NCBI GenBank assembly: GCA_937920725.1
Contig: CALEUW010000005.1
Span: 1 to 17,150 of the forward strand
DNA: 17,150 nt
From: UMGS1601 sp900553335
GTDB taxonomy: Bacteria; Bacillota; Clostridia; Oscillospirales; Ruminococcaceae
Reading direction: 5' to 3'
Within the stretch, counting starts at the first letter, position 1. The number at the start of each line of letters is the position of its first letter. The notes under the pieces were generated by a model. The model was not told the DNA's origin. It searched no databases and saw nothing but the letters and a program-made list of their open reading frames with translations. Positions 1-7,360 of the stretch are shown in pieces. The translations under genes were made by a program, and so were the position numbers.

Positions 1-53
1 CAGATGTCGGAAGGATAAATTCACATGCAAAGAGCATTGCAGTTCTTTGGTAA
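1..53 (+). CDS. C-terminal end of a dockerin-containing protein (partial)
   Basis: Reading from position 3 gives D-V-G-R-I-N-S-H-A-K-S-I-A-V-L-W and then TAA at 51-53. This nearly matches the last residues of the complete GH5 protein downstream, which end ADVGKINSHAKSVKALW. The window therefore begins in the second calcium-binding repeat of another dockerin protein; its catalytic part is outside. Only 60 bases separate the stop from the next start and I see no terminator, so the two genes may be co-transcribed. The fragment is short, but shared residues at matching positions in a stop-terminated frame make chance unlikely. Confidence 0.82.
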   Translation, partial: DVGRINSHAKSIAVLW

Positions 54-57
54 AATG

Positions 58-83
58 CATAGCAAAAAAAATAATATGCTATG
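58..83. repeat. Short inverted repeat between two dockerin genes
   Basis: CATAGCA (58-64) and TGCTATG (77-83) are perfect 7-base arms around a 12-base A-rich loop. No T-tract follows, so it is not a normal terminator. It could be a weak mRNA structure or an operator. No clear -35/-10 pair is visible between the two dockerin genes. Confidence 0.4.
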
Positions 84-113
84 ATTATATAAAAATTAAT
101 ATAGGAGGACATT

Positions 114-1709
114 ATGAAAAGTTTGAAAAAACTGTCTGTTAGCATTATTACCGCTGCAGCGATTTCAGTAGGATGTATATGTCAAACGGCTTTTGCTGTT
201 GACAGTACGAGTAATGATGACGGAGTACCGTCTACAGCAGTTGCAGTTGTAAGGGATATGGGTAACGGAACCAATTTAGGAAATACAATGGAAGCGTGCG
301 GAGATTGGATTAACGGGAGCAGCCCTACCAACTATGAAACCGCTTGGGGCCAGCCTGTAACTACGCAGGCGATCATTGATGGTATGAAAGAAGCAGGATA
401 TAATTCTGTAAGAGTTCCTGTAGCATGGTCAAATATGATGTCTGATGACGGAACATATACTATTGATGAAAGATACTTAAACAGAGTAGAAGAAATTGTA
501 AATTATATTTTAAACGATGATATGTATGTTATCATCAACGACCACTGGGACGGTGGTTGGTGGGAAGATTTTGCCAGCAAGGACGTAACAGTAGCAAATG
601 AAGCATGGAAAAAATATGAGGCTATCTGGAATCAGGTAGGAGAGCGTTTTAAGAACTATTCTCATAAACTTATTTTTGAGTCTGCGAACGAAGAGCTTGG
701 AAGCGCATTTTCTATGTCTGTAAAAAATAAATATTTACTTGTAACAGATATTAACCAAAAGTTTGTTGATATTATCCGTTCACAGGGCGGCAAGAATGCA
801 GACAGATTTTTGCTTATTGCAGGTTTTGACACTAATATCGACAAAACCGTAGATGATCGTTATGTTATGCCGACCGACACCATAGACAATCATCTTATGA
901 TTTCTGTTCACTATTATGATCCGTCGCCGTATACTCTTGTTTCTGATCCAAACAACAGCTGGGGTTATTATGACTCATGGGGAACAGAGGAAGATATTAA
1001 TTATATGAAAAATCAGCTTGCTAAAATGAAACAGTTTACACAGCAGGGATACGGAGTTATCATTGGTGAGTGCGGAGCTATTAGTAAGCGTCAAAATGGA
1101 ACTGTTAAAGACGGAACTTATGAGTGGTATGAGAATATGCTCAAAATTTGTGAGCAGCTTAACCTCTGCCCTATGTCATGGGATTGCAGCACATGGTACA
1201 TAAGGAATCAGAAAAAAATCGTTGACACAGAGATTGCAAGAATTTTCAAAGAGAATGAGTATGTTCCCGGGAACTGTTCCATTTCAGGAACGATAAAAGT
1301 TTCTGATTCTGATTCGTCAACTGATATGACTGTAACGGCAGCATCGTTGGACGGCGCAGAGTATTCAGTAACTGCAAAGAGCATGGGTGAGTACAGCATA
1401 ACAGGAATTGATGCAGGAACATATACGATCAAGGTAAGCGGAGGAAAATACGCTCCTCGTGAGTATACTGCAGAGATAGGCGGTATCGATGCAACACAGG
1501 ATATGGATCTTAACCCATACGGAGATTTAAACAACGACGGAAAGGTAACAACAGCCGATGTAGGCATGGCAAACTCGCACGCGAAGGGAGTAAAAGCTCT
1601 TGAAGGGTACAGTTTTGTATGTGCAGACGTAGCTGAGGACGGAGCTATAACAACGGCAGACGTCGGAAAAATAAATTCTCATGCTAAGAGCGTAAAGGCG
1701 CTTTGGTAA
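114..1709 (+). CDS. Secreted GH5 cellulase/endoglucanase with C-terminal dockerin
   Basis: A 531-residue secreted glycoside hydrolase. Residues 1-28 are a signal peptide (basic start, hydrophobic core, A-F-A before the probable cut). Residues about 45-380 form a GH5 barrel: NLGNT at 54-58, R100 in NSVRVP, H144 in NDHW, the acid/base in A-N192-E193, H266-Y267 in SVHYY, and the nucleophile E319 in IIGECG. Residues about 388-466 are a beta-rich regulatory-like linker domain. Residues 469-531 are a dockerin with loops starting at D471 and D505. Family knowledge says GH5 retaining enzymes of this type hydrolyse beta-1,4-glucans or related polymers; the exact substrate cannot be read here. The dockerin should attach the enzyme to a cohesin scaffold outside the cell. 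AGGAGG at 103-108 supports the start. I do not assign a subfamily. Confidence 0.93.
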   Translation: MKSLKKLSVSIITAAAISVGCICQTAFAVDSTSNDDGVPSTAVAVVRDMGNGTNLGNTMEACGDWINGSSPTNYETAWGQPVTTQAIIDGMKEAGYNSVRVPVAWSNMMSDDGTYTIDERYLNRVEEIVNYILNDDMYVIINDHWDGGWWEDFASKDVTVANEAWKKYEAIWNQVGERFKNYSHKLIFESANEELGSAFSMSVKNKYLLVTDINQKFVDIIRSQGGKNADRFLLIAGFDTNIDKTVDDRYVMPTDTIDNHLMISVHYYDPSPYTLVSDPNNSWGYYDSWGTEEDINYMKNQLAKMKQFTQQGYGVIIGECGAISKRQNGTVKDGTYEWYENMLKICEQLNLCPMSWDCSTWYIRNQKKIVDTEIARIFKENEYVPGNCSISGTIKVSDSDSSTDMTVTAASLDGAEYSVTAKSMGEYSITGIDAGTYTIKVSGGKYAPREYTAEIGGIDATQDMDLNPYGDLNNDGKVTTADVGMANSHAKGVKALEGYSFVCADVAEDGAITTADVGKINSHAKSVKALW

Positions 1710-1727
1710 GAAATTAAAAAGTTTATA

Positions 1728-1756
1728 ACAGGCGGCAAATTGCCGCCTGTTTTTTT
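1728..1756 (+). terminator. Rho-independent terminator of the GH5 gene
   Basis: ACAGGCGGCA (1728-1737) pairs with TGCCGCCTGT (1741-1750) around a three-base loop and runs into a T-tract (1750-1756). It lies 18 bases after the GH5 stop and isolates the dockerin genes from the heat-shock operon. Confidence 0.93.
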
Positions 1757-1795
1757 GTGCAATAAATACATTTTGAAATTTTTTCGTGAAAGGTA

Positions 1796-1823
1796 TTGAC
1801 AAATCATAAAAAGTGGGTATAAT
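1796..1823 (+). promoter_or_regulatory. Sigma-A promoter of the hrcA operon
   Basis: TTGACA (1796-1801), a 16-base spacer and TATAAT (1818-1823). Both hexamers are consensus. Transcription should start inside the CIRCE element that begins six bases after the -10, so repressor binding would directly block initiation. Confidence 0.9.
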
Positions 1824-1828
1824 TATAT

Positions 1829-1855
1829 TTAGCACTCAAAGATGATGAGTGCTAA
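1829..1855. promoter_or_regulatory. CIRCE operator (HrcA binding site)
   Basis: TTAGCACTC (1829-1837), nine bases, then GAGTGCTAA (1847-1855). This is the exact CIRCE consensus with its conserved spacing. HrcA binds it to repress heat-shock genes, and it lies just upstream of hrcA itself, so the operon is autoregulated. A further AGTGCTAA half-site lies at 1871-1878. Confidence 0.98.
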
Positions 1856-1893
1856 CACAGAACAATTGCAAGTGCTAAAAAGGAGGTAATGAT

Positions 1894-2898
1894 GTGGATT
1901 CGAGAAAGCTTAAAATCCTCTCGGCTATTGTGGACGAATATATCGTTACAGGTGAGCCGGTCGGATCAAAGGCGATGGTAAAACACATCAATGCTTCTTC
2001 CGCGACCATAAGAAATGAAATGGCGGAGTTGGAAAAGCAAGGATATCTTGAACAGCCGCATACCTCTGCAGGAAGAATCCCGACATATAAAGGATACAGA
2101 CTGTATGTGGATATGCTTATGCAGACAAATCCCTTGTCTGATGAGGAAAAAAATTTAATAGATTCAATGTTTCCGACAGAACAGCTTACAGAGGATATGA
2201 TTGTTGAATCTGCGTCCAACGCATTGGCTGAGCTTACTAAATGTGCAACGGTTGTTGCGAGTGAAACTCCTAAGTTTTCTGTTATTTCAAAGGTTGAGGT
2301 TATTCCAACAGGAAAGAGAATGTATGTGCTTTTGCTGATCACCTCAAGCGGAGATATAAAAAACAAGGTTTGCAGGCTTCAGTTTGATCTTACAAACGAA
2401 CAGCTTGAGTTTTTCTCGAATTTTTTGCACGAGAATTTAGAAGGAGTAAGCGTTGACGAGCTTTCGGACGATATGCTTGAAAAGCTTCAGACGGCACTTG
2501 GAACATATATGATGACTCTGACGCCGCTGTTTGCTGAGATATATAAAATGTCACGTGATATGAAAAAGAAAAAGGTTTCTTTAAAGGGTGCGACAAATCT
2601 TCTTTGCTGCAGTGATTTTAATCAGAATGAGATCATTCAGTTTATCAACGACAAAGCGGAGATAACAAGACTTGTGGACGAAACCTTTTCGGGACTCAGG
2701 GTAATGTTTTCAAACGAGGACGATGGCTTTGTTATCAATAATTCGAGTTTTATTTCGTCGCAGTATCGCAGGAAGGGAAAACCTGCGGGAACGCTTGGAC
2801 TGATAGGACCTATGCGGCTTGATTATGCAAAGTTTATCCCTTATCTTGAATACTTTACAAACAGAATCACGGATTTGCTTGATGAAGATGATGATTGA
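1894..2898 (+). CDS. hrcA: Heat-inducible transcription repressor HrcA
   Basis: A 334-residue repressor that binds CIRCE; in the known mechanism its folding depends on GroEL. Residues 1-70 form the winged-helix DNA-binding part (helices around IVDEYIVTGEPVGSKA and ATIRNEMAELEKQGYLEQPHT, then the SAGRIPTYKGYR segment typical of the family). The C-terminal half carries the family's GLIGPMRLDYAK segment. The length is normal. The start is GTG at 1894, chosen because AGGAGG (1881-1886) lies seven bases upstream; a nearby ATG at 1892 is in another frame. It is the first gene of the operon, followed by grpE after 22 bases. Confidence 0.97.
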   Translation: MDSRKLKILSAIVDEYIVTGEPVGSKAMVKHINASSATIRNEMAELEKQGYLEQPHTSAGRIPTYKGYRLYVDMLMQTNPLSDEEKNLIDSMFPTEQLTEDMIVESASNALAELTKCATVVASETPKFSVISKVEVIPTGKRMYVLLLITSSGDIKNKVCRLQFDLTNEQLEFFSNFLHENLEGVSVDELSDDMLEKLQTALGTYMMTLTPLFAEIYKMSRDMKKKKVSLKGATNLLCCSDFNQNEIIQFINDKAEITRLVDETFSGLRVMFSNEDDGFVINNSSFISSQYRRKGKPAGTLGLIGPMRLDYAKFIPYLEYFTNRITDLLDEDDD

Positions 2899-2920
2899 CA
2901 GAATGAAAGGTTGTGATCAA

Positions 2921-3454
2921 GTGGAGGAAAATAAAGAACTCGAAGAGGAGGTTTTGGACGAGGTTTCTGAGGCTTCAGAGGGAGCAGAAGAAGTTCAAAA
3001 TCAAGAACAACAGAGCGAAGAGGAAAAGCTTAAAGCTGAGCTTTTGGAGCAAAACGACAAATATCTTCGTATCGTTGCTGAGTATGATAATTTCAGGAAA
3101 CGTACTGCAAAGGAAAGACTTGAGCTTATATCGACCGCGAAGGCAGATGCTGTCACGCAGATTCTGCCGGTGATCGACAATTTTGAAAGAGCGCTTTCGG
3201 CACAGACTCAAGATGAAACCTATAAAGCAGGAATCGAAATGATTTTTAAGCAGTTTGGTGATGTCCTGAAGAATTTGGGGATCGAGGAAATCAATCCTTT
3301 GGGTGAAAAATTTGATCCTAATGTGGCGAATGCAGTAAATCAGATCGAGGATGAAAACCTCGGAGAAAACGAAGTCGCACAGGTGTTTCAAAAGGGATAC
3401 CGCATAGGCGACAAGATTTTAAGGTATGCGATGGTTGTGGTTGCAAATCCGTAA
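2921..3454 (+). CDS. grpE: Nucleotide exchange factor GrpE
   Basis: About 177 residues. GrpE dimers release ADP from DnaK. The N-terminal ~35 residues are strongly acidic and probably disordered. A long helix follows (EYDNFRKRTAKERLEL), then the four-helix region (ILPVIDNFERAL) and the C-terminal beta wing (GEKFDPNVANAV, QKGYRIGDKILRYAMVVV). The preferred start is GTG at 2921, with AAAGG ten bases upstream and the encoded protein opening directly in the acidic tail. ATG at 2903 is an in-frame alternative adding six residues but has no visible ribosome site. Earlier in-frame starts overlap hrcA and are unlikely. Confidence 0.95.
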   Translation: MEENKELEEEVLDEVSEASEGAEEVQNQEQQSEEEKLKAELLEQNDKYLRIVAEYDNFRKRTAKERLELISTAKADAVTQILPVIDNFERALSAQTQDETYKAGIEMIFKQFGDVLKNLGIEEINPLGEKFDPNVANAVNQIEDENLGENEVAQVFQKGYRIGDKILRYAMVVVANP

Positions 3455-3510
3455 AAATTGAACACACAAACAAAAATTAATCATTATAGTTTTGAAAGGA
3501 ATGAATTATT

Positions 3511-5355
3511 ATGGCAAAGATTATTGGAATCGATTTAGGTACAACAAACTCGTGCGTTGCTGTAATGGAGGGCGGAGAAGCAGTAGTTATCCCCAACAGC
3601 GAGGGCGCACGAACAACTCCTTCTGTTGTAGGAGTTTCAAAGACGGGAGATCGTCTTGTAGGACAGGTTGCTAAAAGACAGGCAGTAACAAATTATGACA
3701 ATACTGTAATTTCTATTAAAAGGCATATGGGAAGCGACTATAAGGCTAAGATGGGCGGAAAGGATTATACTCCTCAGGAGATTTCTGCAATGGTTTTGCA
3801 AAAGCTTAAGTCAGATGCAGAAAGCTATCTTGGTGAAAAGGTAACTGAGGCTGTTATCACGGTTCCGGCTTATTTTACAGACGCACAGCGTCAGGCTACA
3901 AAGGACGCAGGGCAGATTGCAGGACTTACAGTTAAGAGAATTATCAATGAACCTACTGCTGCTGCACTTTCTTACGGAATTGATAAGGAAGACGATCAGA
4001 AGGTAATGGTATACGACCTAGGCGGAGGAACATTCGACGTTTCTATCATCGAAATGGGTGACGGTGTTACTGAGGTTTTGGCAACAGCAGGTAACAACCG
4101 ACTTGGCGGAGATGATTTCGACCAGAGAATAATTGACTGGATGGTTGCTGAATTTAAGGCTGCTGAGGGAATCGACTTGTCAGGTGACAAGATGGCAATG
4201 CAGAGATTAAAGGAAGCTGCTGAAAAGTCAAAGATTGAGCTTTCGTCAACAGCTACTTCAAGTATCAGCCTTCCGTTTATTACAGCAGATGCAACAGGAC
4301 CGAAGCACCTTGACTTGACTCTTTCGCAGGCTAAGTTCAACGAGCTTACAGCTGACCTCGTGGAAGCCACAATGGGACCTGTTAAGCAGGCACTTTCAGA
4401 TTCCGGACTTTCGACATCAGATCTCAGCAAAGTTCTTATGGTCGGCGGTTCTTCAAGAATTCCTGCTGTTCAGGAAGCTGTTAAAAAACTTATCGGAAAA
4501 GATCCGTTTAAGGGAATCAACCCTGACGAGTGCGTAGCTATGGGAGCTGCTATTCAGGGCGGAATCCTTGCAGGAGATGTTAAGGACGGACTTTTGCTTC
4601 TTGATGTTACTCCTCTTTCACTTGGACTTGAAACGATGGGCGGAGTTTGTACAAAGATTATCGAGAGGAATACAACCATCCCTACAAAGAAGTCGCAGAT
4701 ATTCTCTACTGCTGCGGATAATCAGTCGGCAGTTGACATCAACATCTTACAGGGCGAAAGAGAATTTGCTAAGGATAACAAACAGCTCGGTATGTTCCGT
4801 CTTGATGGAATTGCTCCTGCTCCAAGGGGAGTTCCTCAGATCGAGGTTACTTTTGACATAGATGCTAACGGAATCGTTCATGTTTCGGCTAAGGATCTCG
4901 GAACAGGAAAAGAACAGGACATCAGCATTACAGCTTCAACAAATATGTCCAAGGAGGATATAGACAAGGCTGTTAAGGAAGCTGAAGCATATGCCGCAGA
5001 GGATAAGAAAAAGAAAGAAGAGGTCGATGCCAGAAACGGTGCAGATCAGATGGTATTCCAGATCGAAAAGGCTCTCGGCGAATTCAGCGACAAGGTAGAT
5101 GCAAACGAAAAGGCATCTGTTCAGGCAAAGGTAGACGCTCTTAAGGAAGCTTTAAAGGGAACCGATATTGAAGCTATCAAGGCTAAACAGAAAGAGCTTG
5201 AGGATGCTTTCCAGCCGGTAGCTCAAAAGGTTTACAGCGCAGCAGCAGCTGAGGCTCAAAGCGCTCAGGGAGCTGCAGGCGCAGCCGCAGACGCTGCTAA
5301 TAACAGCTCAAAGGGTGACGATGTAATAGACGCTGAATTTACAGACGCTGAATAA
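3511..5355 (+). CDS. dnaK: Molecular chaperone DnaK (Hsp70)
   Basis: A 614-residue cytoplasmic Hsp70 that binds exposed hydrophobic peptides in an ATP-driven cycle with DnaJ and GrpE. The ATPase domain opens with IGIDLGTTNS (residues 5-14) and contains the phosphate-2 motif DLGGGTFDVSI (about 168-178). The interdomain linker and start of the substrate domain are LLLDVTPLSLGLE (about 362-373). A charged helical lid follows, then an Ala/Gln-rich stretch and an acidic end, DDVIDAEFTDAE. The region around residues 68-95 lacks the ~23-residue insertion of Gram-negative DnaK, as expected for Firmicutes. There is no CIRCE of its own; expression comes from the hrcA promoter. GAAAGG upstream of ATG 3511 supports the start. 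Confidence 0.98.
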   Translation: MAKIIGIDLGTTNSCVAVMEGGEAVVIPNSEGARTTPSVVGVSKTGDRLVGQVAKRQAVTNYDNTVISIKRHMGSDYKAKMGGKDYTPQEISAMVLQKLKSDAESYLGEKVTEAVITVPAYFTDAQRQATKDAGQIAGLTVKRIINEPTAAALSYGIDKEDDQKVMVYDLGGGTFDVSIIEMGDGVTEVLATAGNNRLGGDDFDQRIIDWMVAEFKAAEGIDLSGDKMAMQRLKEAAEKSKIELSSTATSSISLPFITADATGPKHLDLTLSQAKFNELTADLVEATMGPVKQALSDSGLSTSDLSKVLMVGGSSRIPAVQEAVKKLIGKDPFKGINPDECVAMGAAIQGGILAGDVKDGLLLLDVTPLSLGLETMGGVCTKIIERNTTIPTKKSQIFSTAADNQSAVDINILQGEREFAKDNKQLGMFRLDGIAPAPRGVPQIEVTFDIDANGIVHVSAKDLGTGKEQDISITASTNMSKEDIDKAVKEAEAYAAEDKKKKEEVDARNGADQMVFQIEKALGEFSDKVDANEKASVQAKVDALKEALKGTDIEAIKAKQKELEDAFQPVAQKVYSAAAAEAQSAQGAAGAAADAANNSSKGDDVIDAEFTDAE

Positions 5356-5366
5356 CAGTTTTACAC

Positions 5367-5413
5367 ACCGCTTAAGAATGTTGTCCGCTTTTTGCGGATG
5401 ACATTTTGGCGGT
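5367..5413 (+). other. Long imperfect hairpin in the dnaK-dnaJ spacer
   Basis: An inner stem pairs AATGTTGTCCGC (5377-5388) with GCGGATGACATT (5394-5405) around a TTTTT loop; ten pairs are Watson-Crick and two are G-U. An outer stem pairs ACCGC (5367-5371) with GCGGT (5409-5413). No T-tract follows, so it is not a standard terminator. It lies just ahead of the dnaJ ribosome site GGAGAG (5417-5422). It may be an mRNA stabilising or processing structure that sets the dnaK:dnaJ ratio; that role is inferred. Confidence 0.7.
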
Positions 5414-5428
5414 TATGGAGAGATTTTT

Positions 5429-6580
5429 ATGGCAGAACAAAAACGAGATTATTATGAGGTTCTCGGTGTTTCAAAGGGAGCTACCGAAGATGAGCTTAAA
5501 AAGGCTTTCAGAAAGCTTGCCAAGCAGTATCACCCTGACCTCCATCCCGGGGATAAGGAATGCGAGGAGAAATTCAAGGAGCTGAATGAAGCTTACGAGG
5601 TGCTTTCAAATTCGGACAAAAGAGCAAGATATGATCAGTTCGGACACGCAGGTGTAGATCCTAACTACGGCGGCGGTGCAGGAGCAGGAGGCTTCGGAGG
5701 TTTTGGCGGATTCTCGGATATAAGCGATATATTCGAGGGCTTCTTCGGCGGTTTCGGAGGTTCGTCTTCAAGACGCGCAAACCCAAATGCTCCGAGAAGA
5801 GGACAGGATATTTCTGCAAGCGTAACAATAGACTTTATGGAAGCTTGTAAGGGTAAAAAAATAAGCGTAAGGATAAATAGACTTGAAAACTGTCCTGATT
5901 GCGGTGGTTCGGGCTGTGAAAAGGGAACGAGCGCTAAAACTTGCCCTGATTGTCACGGAAGCGGAAGAGTTCAGGTTCAGCAGAGAACTCCGTTCGGTGC
6001 AATAACAAGCGAGCAGGTTTGCTCAAAGTGTTCGGGAAAAGGAAAGATAATAGATAAGCCTTGCCCTACCTGTACGGGACGTGGAAGCGTCAGAAATGCA
6101 GTTACACGGGAGATAGAAATTCCTGCCGGCATAGACAACGGTCAGACCTTACGAGTTTCGGGGGCTGGGGACTGCGGAATAAACGGCGGCAGAAACGGAG
6201 ATTTGAATGTAACTGTTTACGTTAAAACGGATAAAATGTTTGAGCGTGACGGATTTGACGTTTGGACGGAAGTACCGATTACTTATGCACAGGCAACTCT
6301 TGGTGCGGAGATAACAGTACCGACTATCGACGGAAAGGTTAAATATACTTTACCTGCCGGAACGCAAACGCATACTGTGTTTAGACTTAAGGGCAAGGGA
6401 ATCAAAAAGCTTAACCGTTCGGATAATGGAGATCATTATGTAAGAGTGGTAGTTGAAATACCTAAAAACCTAAATAAAGATCAGGAACATAAGCTTCGGG
6501 AGTTTGATAAATCACTCGTAGAAAAGAACTATCAGAAAAGGGAAACATTTTTCTCAAAGTTAAAGGATATGTTTAAATAA
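5429..6580 (+). CDS. dnaJ: Chaperone co-factor DnaJ (Hsp40)
   Basis: A 383-residue type I Hsp40 that delivers substrates to DnaK and stimulates its ATPase. The J domain is residues 1-70 with HPD at 35-37. A Gly/Phe-rich linker covers about 77-115. Four zinc-finger repeats follow: C155/C158, C172/C175, C198/C201 and C212/C215, each as CxxCxGxG. The C-terminal substrate-binding domains include PAGIDNGQTLRVSGAGDCG and LPAGTQTHTVFRLKGKGI. It is the last gene of the heat-shock operon and ends before a strong terminator. All four zinc repeats are intact. Confidence 0.98.
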   Translation: MAEQKRDYYEVLGVSKGATEDELKKAFRKLAKQYHPDLHPGDKECEEKFKELNEAYEVLSNSDKRARYDQFGHAGVDPNYGGGAGAGGFGGFGGFSDISDIFEGFFGGFGGSSSRRANPNAPRRGQDISASVTIDFMEACKGKKISVRINRLENCPDCGGSGCEKGTSAKTCPDCHGSGRVQVQQRTPFGAITSEQVCSKCSGKGKIIDKPCPTCTGRGSVRNAVTREIEIPAGIDNGQTLRVSGAGDCGINGGRNGDLNVTVYVKTDKMFERDGFDVWTEVPITYAQATLGAEITVPTIDGKVKYTLPAGTQTHTVFRLKGKGIKKLNRSDNGDHYVRVVVEIPKNLNKDQEHKLREFDKSLVEKNYQKRETFFSKLKDMFK

Positions 6581-6591
6581 AGTATTATTTG

Positions 6592-6626
6592 AAAACCGAC
6601 AAGACACAGCGTTTTGTCGGTTTTTT
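6592..6626 (+). terminator. Rho-independent terminator of the heat-shock operon
   Basis: AAAACCGACAA (6592-6602) pairs with TTGTCGGTTTT (6614-6624) around an 11-base loop, and the stem runs into TTTTTT (6621-6626). Confidence 0.92.
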
Positions 6627-6649
6627 CGATTTATGTTAGCATTTTTATG

Positions 6650-6678
6650 TTGACATTAAAATCTACATATGATATAAT
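6650..6678 (+). promoter_or_regulatory. Sigma-A promoter before the zinc-ribbon membrane protein
   Basis: TTGACA (6650-6655), a 17-base spacer, TATAAT (6673-6678). Both hexamers match consensus. The predicted leader to the start codon at 6793 is about 105 bases and contains two inverted repeats. Confidence 0.88.
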
Positions 6679-6706
6679 TATGACGATATATAGATAGTTG
6701 TGTGAT

Positions 6707-6767
6707 GATTTTGTGAACAAAATCTTATTATTAGGAAAGTATACTTAAAACGGTTTATTAAGCATAC
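6707..6767 (+). promoter_or_regulatory. Structured 5' leader with two inverted repeats
   Basis: GATTTTGT (6707-6714) and ACAAAATC (6717-6724) form a perfect 8-base palindrome with a GA centre. GTATACTTAA (6739-6748) and TTAAGCATAC (6758-6767) form a second 10-base stem with one mismatch. Neither has a T-tract. They could be operators for a dimeric regulator or RNA hairpins; the sequence alone does not decide. Confidence 0.5.
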
Positions 6768-6792
6768 CTTGAAATATGAAGGAGTGTATTTT

Positions 6793-7308
6793 ATGAAATA
6801 TTGTAAACATTGCGGAGCGCAGATTGAGGATACTGCAGCTTTCTGTCCAAATTGCGGAACTAATGTATCTGATGATGCAGTAAACTTTAATACATCTGAG
6901 CCTCAGTTCAGCGAATATCAGCCTACTCAGCCTCAGCCGACACAACCTGTACAGCCTGCACAGTATCAACCATATCAGGATTATAATTCAGTTGTGAATC
7001 AGCAAAACGGTTCGTCAAACGGATTTTCAATAGCGGGCCTTGTTCTTGGAATTGTCGCGTGTGTTTTTTTCTGGTTTAGTTTTATAAATACAATTGCTCT
7101 TATTCTTGGAATTGTGGGAATCATACTTGCGATTATGGGAAGCAAAAAGGCTAAAGCAACAGGAGGTCCTACGGGTATTGCAACGGCTGGATTGGTGCTT
7201 TCGATAATTGGTACCGTTTTAGCCGGTATAGGGTTCTTGACTTGTACAGTTTGTATTTGTATTACTGCTGATGGACTTTATTCGTTAGACCATTATATCT
7301 ATTATTAA
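6793..7308 (+). CDS. Zinc-ribbon DUF4190-like membrane protein
   Basis: A 171-residue protein of unknown function. Residues 4-21 are a zinc ribbon (C4-x2-C7 and C18-x2-C21, CPNCG type). Residues about 30-70 are a Pro/Gln/Tyr-rich flexible linker. Three hydrophobic segments follow (about 76-97, 98-114 and 126-152), with the GLVLGIVAC and GIVGIILAIMGSKK pattern of DUF4190-like proteins. The ribbon is probably cytoplasmic and the rest is in the membrane. ATG at 6793 is chosen because AAGGAG (6779-6784) is well placed and the cysteines begin at once; an upstream in-frame ATG at 6769 has no ribosome site. The next gene is a close paralogue lacking the ribbon. Confidence 0.85.
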   Translation: MKYCKHCGAQIEDTAAFCPNCGTNVSDDAVNFNTSEPQFSEYQPTQPQPTQPVQPAQYQPYQDYNSVVNQQNGSSNGFSIAGLVLGIVACVFFWFSFINTIALILGIVGIILAIMGSKKAKATGGPTGIATAGLVLSIIGTVLAGIGFLTCTVCICITADGLYSLDHYIYY

Positions 7309-7337
7309 TTGGTAATTGCAGATGTATTCTGTATTAT
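7309..7337 (+). promoter_or_regulatory. Possible promoter of the second DUF4190-like gene
   Basis: TTGGTA (7309-7314), a 17-base spacer and TATTAT (7332-7337) lie directly after the stop of the first paralogue. The -35 has two mismatches to TTGACA. No terminator separates the two genes, so they may equally be one transcript. Confidence 0.4.
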
Positions 7338-7360
7338 AAAATATATAGGGAGGTTTTATC

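Noticed and set aside
2819..2920. Longer grpE starting inside hrcA
   Set aside because: The extra residues overlap hrcA by 80 bases, are not GrpE-like and have no ribosome site.
3996..4430. A 144-codon minus-strand frame inside dnaK
   Set aside because: A common antisense shadow of a codon-biased conserved gene; no ribosome site or promoter was seen.
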